Both the position numbers and the translations under genes were made by a program. DNA of 60,593 nucleotides, from assembly GCA_039794245.1 (NCBI GenBank), contig JBDIVS010000018.1:1-60593 (forward strand), given 5' to 3'. Each line of letters begins with the position of its first letter. Position 1 is the first letter of the stretch. Under the pieces are notes generated by a model. The model had not been told where the DNA came from and did not search any database. It was given only the letters and a program-made list of their open reading frames with translations. Below are positions 18,302-28,800 of this stretch, in pieces. This DNA is from DAITQM01 sp039794245 (GTDB lineage Bacteria; Pseudomonadota; Gammaproteobacteria; Xanthomonadales; Wenzhouxiangellaceae).

Positions 18302-18616
18302 TCAATACAATTTGATCTGGACATCGACGCCGGCGGCCAGGTCGAGCTTCATCAGCGCATCGACGGTCTTGTCGTTCGGCTCGATGATGTCCATCATCCG
18401 TTTGTGGGTGCGCAGCTCGTACTGGTCGCGCGCGTCCTTGTTGACGTGCGGCGAAATCAGCACGGTATAGCGCTCCTTTTTCGTCGGCAGCGGAATCGGG
18501 CCGAGCACCTGGGCCCCGGTCCGCTTCGCGGTATCGACGATCTCCTGCGCCGAGCGGTCGATCAGGCGGTGATCGAACGCCTTGAGGCGGATTCTGATGC
18601 GCTGTTGCTGAGCCAT
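18302..18616 (-). CDS. rpsJ: 30S ribosomal protein S10 / NusE
   Basis: A 104-residue protein, MAQQQRIRIRLKAFDHRLID, with GPIPLPTKKERYTVLISPHV. It acts in the small-subunit head and as the antitermination factor NusE with NusB. First gene of the S10 group, 43 bases after tuf, with no obvious separate promoter, so it is probably transcribed from the str promoter. Confidence 0.97.
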   Translation of the reverse strand: MAQQQRIRIRLKAFDHRLIDRSAQEIVDTAKRTGAQVLGPIPLPTKKERYTVLISPHVNKDARDQYELRTHKRMMDIIEPNDKTVDALMKLDLAAGVDVQIKLY

Positions 18617-18659
18617 GTTCAAATACTCCGCTGAAACGCCGTGCGGTAAAGTCCGGCGC

Positions 18660-19850
<1,191 letters not shown>

Positions 19851-19912
19851 GTTGTTTACCTCTATTCATAGATACGGTTCAGGTTCAAAGGCGATCGTCC
19901 GGCGGTGGCCGG

Positions 19913-22006
<2,094 letters not shown>

Positions 22007-22023
22007 GGGTGCGTTCCTGCCGA

Positions 22024-22494
22024 TTACCAGCGGTAGTGGGCGAAGGCCTTGTTGGCCTCGGCCATGCGGTGGGTGTCTTCGCGCTTCTTGACCGCCGCGC
22101 CGCGCTGCTCGGCAGCGTCGAGCAACTCGCCGGCGAGGCGTTTGGGCATGCTTTTTTCGCCGCGGTGGCGCGCGGCGTCGATGAGCCAGCGCATGGCCAG
22201 CGTCGTGCGGCGCTTGGCGCGCACCTCGACCGGCACCTGGTAAGTGGCACCGCCGACGCGGCGCGACTTGACCTCGACCGTCGGCGCGACCTGGTCGAGC
22301 GCCTTTTCGACGACAGCCAAAGGTTCATCGGGGAACTTCTCGCCGATCACCGAAATCGCACCGTAAACGATGCGCTCGGCCACGCCCTTCTTGCCCTCTT
22401 TCATCACCATGTTGATGAAACGGCTGATCATCTCGCTGCCGAATTTCGGATCCGGCAGGATCGGGCGTGAGTAATTGGAGCTTCTACGGGACAT
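22024..22494 (-). CDS. rpsG: 30S ribosomal protein S7
   Basis: A 156-residue protein with DPKFGSEMISRFINMVMKEG, VGGATYQVPVEVRAKRRTTL and the C-terminal VKKREDTHRMAEANKAFAHY. S7 nucleates assembly of the 30S head. It represses the str operon in E. coli. It lies 14 bases after rpsL. Confidence 0.97.
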   Translation of the reverse strand: MSRRSSNYSRPILPDPKFGSEMISRFINMVMKEGKKGVAERIVYGAISVIGEKFPDEPLAVVEKALDQVAPTVEVKSRRVGGATYQVPVEVRAKRRTTLAMRWLIDAARHRGEKSMPKRLAGELLDAAEQRGAAVKKREDTHRMAEANKAFAHYRW

Positions 22495-22508
22495 TTTCGC
22501 TCACCTGG

Positions 22509-22886
22509 TCACTTGTTCTTCGGCCGCTTGGCGCCGTACTTCGAGCGCCCCTTGCGGCGGTCGCCGACGCCGGCGGTGTCAAGGCTGCCGCGCACCGTGT
22601 GGTAGCGCACACCCGGCAGATCCTTGACGCGGCCGCCACGGATCAGCACCACCGAGTGCTCCTGCAGGTTATGGCCTTCGCCGCCGATGTAGCTCGTCAC
22701 CTCGAAACCGTTGGTCAGCCGGACGCGCGCCACTTTGCGCAGCGCCGAGTTCGGCTTCTTCGGCGTCGTGGTGTAGACGCGCGTGCACACCCCGCGTTTT
22801 TGCGGGCAGGATTCGAGCGCCGGCACGGTGCTCTTGAACACCTTCGGCCGCCTCGGCTTACGCACGAGCTGATTGACTGTCGCCAT
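22509..22886 (-). CDS. rpsL: 30S ribosomal protein S12
   Basis: A 125-residue protein, MATVNQLVRKPRRPKVFKST, with the decoding-centre loop TTTPKKPNSALRKVARVRLT, whose lysine 43 is the wild-type, streptomycin-sensitive state. The GEGHNLQEHSVVLIRGGRVK block is also typical. First gene of the str operon, with a consensus promoter 63-92 bases upstream. Confidence 0.98.
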   Translation of the reverse strand: MATVNQLVRKPRRPKVFKSTVPALESCPQKRGVCTRVYTTTPKKPNSALRKVARVRLTNGFEVTSYIGGEGHNLQEHSVVLIRGGRVKDLPGVRYHTVRGSLDTAGVGDRRKGRSKYGAKRPKNK

Positions 22887-22948
22887 TTTTTAAAGATCCT
22901 GAAGAAAACAAACGACAGAGCAGCTGCCCGCTCTGCCGAAGAACGGGA

Positions 22949-22977
22949 ATTTTAAAGAAGGGATTGTTGCGTGTCAA
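22949..22977 (-). promoter_or_regulatory. sigma70 promoter of the str operon
   Basis: On the minus strand TTGACA (22977-22972) is followed after exactly 17 bases by TAAAAT (22954-22949). This is a near-consensus promoter about 63 bases upstream of the rpsL ATG. It probably drives rpsL-rpsG-fusA-tuf and, in the absence of visible internal signals, the S10 and spc groups downstream. Confidence 0.9.
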
Positions 22978-23215
22978 GCGGCCCGGCGGAAAAAAACTCG
23001 CCTGCACCACCCGGCATACGGCCCGGCATAGCCCCCCGTTCCCGCGCCGCTGCCTCTGAAGGTCGCCGGCCCGCGGCGCCTGAGGCCCAGCCAGCCGAAC
23101 AGGCCCAGCATCCCGGCCAGCAGCGCCAATCCGAAGCGCTGCTAGGCCGGCACGGCGATCGCCGGGGCGCCACCGTCGCCGATCTCCCCCGCAATCCGCC
23201 CGCCAGCCATCAAGT
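22977..23215 (-). pseudogene. remnant of an IPTL/PEP-CTERM-like sorting-signal C-terminus
   Basis: In one minus-strand frame the text reads GDGGAPAIAVPA, stop (TAG), then QRFGLALLAGMLGLFGWLGL followed directly by RRR. This is the tripartite layout of an IPTL/VPXX-type CTERM sorting signal: a proline motif, a hydrophobic helix and an arginine cluster. It is broken by a stop after VPA and followed by an over-long tail of about 30 residues. No upstream body of a secreted protein is recognisable. Interpreted as a decayed 3' end; the identification rests on pattern only. Confidence 0.4.
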
Positions 23216-23468
23216 GCGGCTGTCATGCGGCTTGGAATCGAAACCCCGCTCCCTCCCGAATAGCCTGTCTTGAGACTGCCGAAGGATCGGTCGCGGAGTG
23301 GTGCGTCCTGGGCCGGACCGCCCGGCCCAGAACCCGGATCGGCCCCGACATTCAGTAGGGGCCGATCCCTGCTTCGCCCCGAAGCGTCGTTTTCTTCTCT
23401 CGGGCGCGCGCAAGTCTCTATCGCGGGGGTGGTGGGGTCCTTGCCATGTGGAGTGCCTCAGTTGTGGG
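23216..23468. other. gene-free stretch with two tandem perfect hairpins
   Basis: No supported gene. Two stem-loops lie 7 bases apart: CTGGGCCG / CGGCCCAG at 23308-23330, and a 10-base perfect stem GATCGGCCCC / GGGGCCGATC at 23337-23367. Neither has a T-tract. They lie between the divergently oriented str promoter and the promoter of the XRE gene. Confidence 0.6.
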
Positions 23469-23503
23469 TTGACAATACGGAATTTCTACATTATTCTGTC
23501 AAC
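23469..23503 (+). promoter_or_regulatory. promoter with flanking inverted repeat for the XRE-MazF operon
   Basis: TTGACA (23469-23474), 17-base spacer, TATTCT (23492-23497). The -35 is part of GTTGACA (23468-23474), whose reverse complement TGTCAAC lies at 23497-23503 and starts on the last base of the -10. A 7-base inverted repeat embracing the promoter is a plausible operator for the encoded helix-turn-helix protein; that link is inference. The ATG is at 23557. Confidence 0.75.
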
Positions 23504-23556
23504 CGTTGATGTACTTGTCCAGTTAACTTTCCGCCAACCTACCGGCCGGGGGTCCA

Positions 23557-24759
23557 ATGATACGCGAACGGCTGAAACAGGCCAGGCTCGGTGCAGGTTT
23601 GTCCATGGACGCGCTGGTAGCCAAGATGGACTACTTCCTCACGAAGCAGGCCATTTCCAAGTACGAGACCGGTAAGAGCGTTCCGGGCCCGGACGTACTC
23701 GTGCGTCTGGCTGACGCACTGGGCGTCAAGACGAGCTACTTCATGCAGGAACCGAAGGTGAAAGTGGAGTTCATCGCCTACCGCAAGCACAGCCGTTTAC
23801 CCAAGGCCTCGGCCAACCGGCTGCAAGTACAAATCACGGATCACCTCGAACAGTATTGTTGGCTGGCATCTCTGTTCCCTATCGACGAAAAACTCGAAAA
23901 CCGCGCGGCGGTCGGCGTACCGAAGGCCCGACAGGCGAAGTCTGTGGATGATGCCGAGAAAGTCGCCAAGGAGCTTCGAGAGGAATGGAAAATCGGCCTG
24001 GACCCCATCGAGAACCTGGCCGAAACGATCGAAGACCACGCCGTCGCGGTATTGGCTCTGGATGCCGATGAGCGATTCGACGGCCATTCCGCTTGGGCGA
24101 CGGTGCTCGGTGACGACGGGCGGAAGGTGCCGGTACTTGTCACGAATGCCGCCATGCCGGGTGATCGTCAACGCTTCAATCTCGCCCACGAACTCGGGCA
24201 TTTGGTAATAAAGCAGAAACAAACGAAAGAAGACGAGGAAATCGCCCATCGTTTCGCTGCCGCCTTCTTGGTGCCTGACGAAGCAGCGTACAAGGAGCTT
24301 GGCCGCTCTCGTCGTCGTATCGAGTTCGACGAACTGTTGCTGTTGAAGCGTAAGTATGGATTGAGCATGCAGGTGTGGCTACGCCGCGCCAAGGACCTCG
24401 GGATCATTACACCGAGCTGGTATAAAAACACCGTTGTCATCTTCCGCAAGCGCGGGTGGCACAAGCACGAGCCCGGCAAACAGATGGCACCGGAGCAGCC
24501 GTTACGCTTCAAACAGCTCGTGTTGCGAGCGATGGCGGAGGGAATTATCTCCCGTGAGCGGGCCGAGGAACTGAACCCCGGTGTGGTGTCGCTGAACGGC
24601 AAGGAGGAAGAAATGACCAAAGCCAAGAAGATTGCTGCGCTGTCGCTTGATGAACGCCGCAGGTTGCTCGAAGCGGCGGCGGAACGCGCTGCGCACGAGT
24701 ACGAAACGGACAAAGAGCTGACCGCCTTCACCGAGCTTGACGGGGCGGTCAATGATTAA
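23557..24759 (+). CDS. XRE helix-turn-helix / ImmA-IrrE metallopeptidase with antitoxin-like C-terminus
   Basis: A 400-residue protein. Residues 2-62 are an XRE-type DNA-binding domain (RLKQARLGAGLSMDALVAKM, ISKYETGKSVPGPDVLVRLA). Residues about 150-290 are an ImmA/IrrE zinc peptidase with FNLAHELGHLVI (HELGH at 211-215) and EIAHRFAAAFLVP. Residues 353-400 (MTKAKKIAALSLDERRRLLE to AFTELDGAVND) look like a separate small antitoxin, with an internal ATG preceded by a perfect ribosome binding site. The stop overlaps the start of a MazF-type toxin gene by eight bases, so the two are translationally coupled. Likely role: autoregulated control of that toxin, possibly by proteolysis. GC content appears slightly lower than in the ribosomal genes. 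Confidence 0.85.
   Translation: MIRERLKQARLGAGLSMDALVAKMDYFLTKQAISKYETGKSVPGPDVLVRLADALGVKTSYFMQEPKVKVEFIAYRKHSRLPKASANRLQVQITDHLEQYCWLASLFPIDEKLENRAAVGVPKARQAKSVDDAEKVAKELREEWKIGLDPIENLAETIEDHAVAVLALDADERFDGHSAWATVLGDDGRKVPVLVTNAAMPGDRQRFNLAHELGHLVIKQKQTKEDEEIAHRFAAAFLVPDEAAYKELGRSRRRIEFDELLLLKRKYGLSMQVWLRRAKDLGIITPSWYKNTVVIFRKRGWHKHEPGKQMAPEQPLRFKQLVLRAMAEGIISRERAEELNPGVVSLNGKEEEMTKAKKIAALSLDERRRLLEAAAERAAHEYETDKELTAFTELDGAVND
24601..24759 (+). CDS. possible internally initiated 48-residue antitoxin
   Basis: Inside the XRE-ImmA/IrrE gene, AAGGAGG (24601-24607) stands 5 bases before an in-frame ATG (24613-24615). Initiation there would give a free 48-residue product, MTKAKKIAALSLDERRRLLE through LDGAVND, ending at the same stop at 24759. 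Such short helical, charged proteins directly overlapping a mazF gene are usually the antitoxins. So the long gene may be a fusion that also yields a free antitoxin. The site is seen; its use is inference. Confidence 0.5.
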   Translation, partial: KEEEMTKAKKIAALSLDERRRLLEAAAERAAHEYETDKELTAFTELDGAVND

Positions 24760-25096
24760 TCGCGGGGAGGTGTGGCTGGTTAATCTCGATCCGACCATCG
24801 GACAGGAAGTCAAGAAAACCAGGCCCGCCGTCGTCGTGAGTTCCAACAGTATCGGCAAATTGCCCTTGAAGATCGTCGTCCCCATTACGGACTGGAACCC
24901 GCCCTATGCCGGCTACCCGTGGATGATTTATCTTGTGCCTGACAAACAGAACGGCCTCACCAAAAAGTCGGTGGCCGATACGTTCCAGGTCCGTTCCGTT
25001 GACCAAGCGCGTTTGGTCAAGAAGCTGGGACAGCTACCCGAGCTGGTGATGGATGAGATCGCGGCGGGGATAGCAATCTGTGTCGAGTACAGGTGA
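24752..25096 (+). CDS. MazF/PemK-family toxin (mRNA interferase)
   Basis: A 114-residue protein, MINRGEVWLVNLDPTIGQEV, then KKTRPAVVVSSNSIGKLPLK and VVPITD, the SH3-like barrel core of MazF/PemK endoribonucleases. Complete to ICVEYR. An in-frame TTG lies at 24737, but ATG 24752 gives the conserved start and overlaps the upstream stop by eight bases, as typical toxin-antitoxin pairs do. Family members cleave mRNA at short sequences; its specificity cannot be read. Confidence 0.88.
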   Translation: MINRGEVWLVNLDPTIGQEVKKTRPAVVVSSNSIGKLPLKIVVPITDWNPPYAGYPWMIYLVPDKQNGLTKKSVADTFQVRSVDQARLVKKLGQLPELVMDEIAAGIAICVEYR

Positions 25097-25120
25097 TGCC
25101 ACCCGCTATAGGAACACAAA

Positions 25121-25460
25121 ATGGCTAGATATACCGATAACGAAATTCGCGATATTACAAAGATCCTGGAGGCCGGCAAACCGCTACCGGAGAAGTACCG
25201 CTTTCTGTTGTTCGAGGAGAAGTGCGAGGTCGAGTTGGTGTGGAACGGCAAGACCAACGAGGTGTGCAATGTGGTACTGCCGTTTCAGACTATCGAGCAA
25301 GTAGACGAACCGCGGGCGGAGAAGGATGTAAAGATTCAGGGCGATCTGTTCGATCCGGCCAGTGGGCGGCAGCTCAAGGGCTGGACCAACAAGCTCATCT
25401 GGGGCGATAACAAGCTGATTCTTGCCAGCCTCAAGAACGGGCCGCTGCGCGAGGAGATCG
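25121..25460 (+). pseudogene. N-terminal fragment of a site-specific DNA-methyltransferase (type III-like), truncated
   Basis: About 113 residues match the front of a type III-like adenine methyltransferase: MARYTDNEIRDITKILEAGK, then LFDPASGRQLKGWTNKLIWG and DNKLILASLKNGPLREEI. In such proteins the text normally continues into the catalytic DPPY-type motif; here it breaks off at about 25459. The following bases, though open in this frame to 25669, are the antisense of another gene. All catalytic parts are missing. It lies 24 bases after the mazF-type gene, suggesting the remains of a defence module. Confidence 0.8.
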
Positions 25461-25657
25461 ACCGGATAGTCACACGCAAAGCGTGCCAGTGCCCGCTCAT
25501 TGAGATCGATGCCGATATTGCGCAGCGCCAGTGGCTTGCGCTTCATGATCGCCCCACCACCGAGGTGCGTCTCGATGTAGGTCTCGTGCGGCGGCATCAT
25601 CGCGATAATGGCCTGACACAGGCCGGAGGTCGCCTTGGATCCGAAGTATGCGCCCAT
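25460..25657 (-). pseudogene. N-terminal fragment of a D12-class (Dam-like) DNA adenine methylase, truncated
   Basis: On the minus strand from ATG 25657: MGAYFGSKATSGLCQAIIAM, MPPHETYIETHLGGGAIMKR, NIGIDLNERALARFACDYPV. This is the start of a D12-class N6-adenine methylase, with FGSK and the glycine-rich SAM motif in the usual order. It breaks after CDYPV at about 25460, exactly where the convergent plus-strand methyltransferase fragment ends. The DPPY catalytic motif is lost. Not functional as it stands. Confidence 0.8.
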
Positions 25658-25810
25658 AGCTGCCGCTGATCCGTTACGATGTCTTGGGCTAGCCGCCTGG
25701 GCGCAGCAACCTATGTTGTCAAGCGAATGTGGAAAAGAAATGTATGGGCTGCAGGCTCCTGAAAGGAGGCAAAATGCGCCTGAAACTTATCTATTGGGGG
25801 TGAGTAGTTA

Positions 25811-25889
25811 CCAACTGGGTTGCATATGCTGGGGGCTTTGGCTGAAGCCGCATAGGATAGAATCCAGAGAATTTTATGCAACAACTGGG
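25811..25889. mobile_element. possible degenerate relic of the palindromic element family
   Basis: CCAACTGGGTTGCATA at 25811-25826 and TATGCAACAACTGGG at 25875-25889 resemble the two ends of the family (canonical CCCAACTGTTGCATA). They are only about 79 bases apart, carry indels, and lack a clear target duplication. It lies between the truncated methylase and the protease stop. Confidence 0.35.
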
Positions 25890-25898
25890 TAAATCCCT

Positions 25899-28800
25899 TC
25901 ACTGGCAAACGTTGTCATCTGTCAGCTTGGTGAACGGCCTGGTCGCCTGCAAGGTACCGTTCAGCGGCGGTACGAGCTGGACGTCAACGGTCTGCATCAG
26001 GTTGCGGTCGTCGCCGATCTCGTGGGTCAGCGTGCCGACCGGGGTCCGAACCACCGGTACCGGCGGGCACAGCGGGCAGAATCCCTGGTGCTGCACAAGT
26101 GTGGTGACCGGATTGGCGAAAAACGTCTGGCCGTTGCCGCCCAGCAACCAATGCAGCCGCCCGGTGGCCCCGAAGAAATAAAACAGGTAAGCTTGATTCG
26201 CCTGGTTGATCAACAAGGATTCACCGCCCTGCCCCGGCAGATTCGGCGTCCAGTGGCCGGTGACGTTGAACGGCTGGCCATTGACCTCGGGACAGGTCAG
26301 CGCGGCGATAATCCCCAGCTTTTCGGAACCCGATTCACCCATCAGCGTGTAGCTGAAAATCAACTCGTCGTTTGCTAAAAATGTCAGGATCGCCTCACCG
26401 ACAGTGTGCGCCGCCTGGTTCGAACCGTTGCCGGTAAAGCCGCTGACCACTGTCCTGACCACATTGGCGCCGGGCTCCCGCGGGGCGCTGCCGAGATAGG
26501 TCTGCGGCAAGCCGTCGTCGCCATAAGTGAACCAGGCGAACGCGTAATGCGTACCGACGCGGTTAAATTCGATCCCCTGGAACGTCTGCCGGGTGCGCGA
26601 GGCAAAATTGTTGCGCTGTATATCGATCTCAGGCCCCGTAAACGACAGTGCCGCGGTGGCGGTAAAACCGCGCTCGGCGGCGGCGGTGTTGCGCGCCACG
26701 ACGTACCAGCGGCCGGGTTGCAGCGCCGGCGGCTGTACCGCGATTTCCGCCGCCCCGAAGGCAATCGTCGTGCTGAACGGGCGGCTGGCCGGGGCCGGCC
26801 CGGCTAACGGTTCGGCGCCGAACGCCTGGTCGAACGGCACGCGGGCCAATTGCAATTGCCCGGCCTCGCCTTCCAACCGGACGGTCAACTGCCCGGCGCC
26901 CGGCGGCACGTCGATAAACATCCGATCGTGCTCGGCGCTGGCGGCCAGGCGCAGGGTCCGCGAGACACCCGAGGCCATCGGCAATGTCGCCACCGGCGGC
27001 GTGCCGCTGCGGGTGATGCGCACTGGAATCAACCCGATATTGCCCGGCAGGGACGGCGCCGTGCCCATCTCAACCACCCCCCACCAGGTTTCGCCGGGCG
27101 CCATCCGCCCTTCGTCGAAGGCCAGCTTGAGATTGAACGGCGCGCCCTCGGCGACGATGCCCTGCGCCTGAGCAAACAGATTGCCGCCCGGAACGCCCGG
27201 GACGACGACATGCTCGCGGGCGATGCTGGCGCCGATATTGTTGCTTTCCCAGTTCTGATAGACCAGCCAGTACGTGCCCGGCTCCGGATTGTCGAGCCGG
27301 CAGCTTTCGACATCGGTCAGCGTCGTACTGGCGCACATTTGCTCGTCGCCGGAAGGCAGCCCGTCGCCATTCAGATCGCGGCCGACGAACAGGTCGACAT
27401 CCAGCGCCGACGACGCGGCAGTCGACCGGGCAAGCAGCAACGCCGTACCAGGCGGCACCTCGACCAGTTCCCGGACCGTGCCGGTCAGGTTGTCGAACGG
27501 ATCGTCGCGCGTTGGATCCTGCGGTACGCTGTTGTTGGTCTGCGCGCTTTGCCGGACGAGCGTCCCGGCGCGCCAGTTCGCGCCATCGATCGCCGCCAGG
27601 CCCGACAGCGTAAATACCCGGCTGCCGCGGGTCGAAGCGGTCTCGATCTCCAATTGATCGGGCAAATCGCCCGGGCTGTTGAACACCGCAAGCGGCAGCC
27701 TTTGCACCGGTGCACCCGGACTTTCGAGCACCACGGCACCGTCGTTCCAACGGTTGAGGCGGGCCGGGTCGCGCGCATTGATCGTAACCGTCAGAGTTCT
27801 CGACGCCCCATTGCCAAGTGTAAAGTTGGCTGGCGTAACTGTCCCGACGATGTCCCCTTCGAGCGTGGCGCTCCACGCCCCGCCGCCTTGCATATCGGTG
27901 ACCGTGCGGCGGGCGGTGCATTCGGCAAAACAGCGATCGATCCGGATCGCCGGCAGATTCATCGCATCGATCGCCGCCTGGCCGCCATTGTTACGCGGAT
28001 CGGCGGTCCGGAACGCGGCGTCGGTGGTGTTCAGATAAAGCCCGGCGTTGACCGCCGCGCCGAGGTTCACGCGCCCCGCGCCTTGGGCATTACGCCCGGC
28101 CGGTCTGCCGTTTTCATCGATGACCGACCCTGCGGCTGCCGTGGTGACCAGCGCCGAATGGATCTGCGCCGGCGTCCATGATGGATGCACGGCGCGTATC
28201 AATGCGGCAGAACCGGCGATATGCGGCGAGGCCATCGACGTGCCGGTCAGGAACGCGACCTGCATCGGTTGGTCCGAAGCGCCGATGATATCGGTTCCCG
28301 GAGCGACGGCATCGGGTTTCAGCACGCCTTCGATCTCGGCGTTCGGGCCGCGGCTGCTGCTCGCCGCCAGGCGATCGCCGAATGCATCGTCGAGTACGCG
28401 CTGCGTGCCGCTGATCCGGCCGCGGTGATTGGCACCGCTGGCCAGCCAGGTACGCAACAGGTCGCCGGCCTGCTCACCGATATGCACCGCCGGCAGGCAA
28501 TGCTGGTCGCTGACGATCGATTCGCCGTCGAGCGCGGTGTTGGCCAGTACCATCCCGGCGGCACCGGCCGCCTTGACGTTGAAGCCTTTTTCGACCCGGC
28601 CGTAAACACCGCGATCGCAGACCACGATGCGGCCGCTCAAACTGCCCGGCGGGAAGGGATTGCTGGCCCCGGTCAACTGCCCCGGCGCGCCGTCGCAGCC
28701 GGTCAACAATTCGGCCTCGCCGGTACCACACAACGGAAAACCCAAGTCGGCGGCATGAACGATCGGTAACTGCACGGTGCCGGCGGTGATGCCGGCGCCG

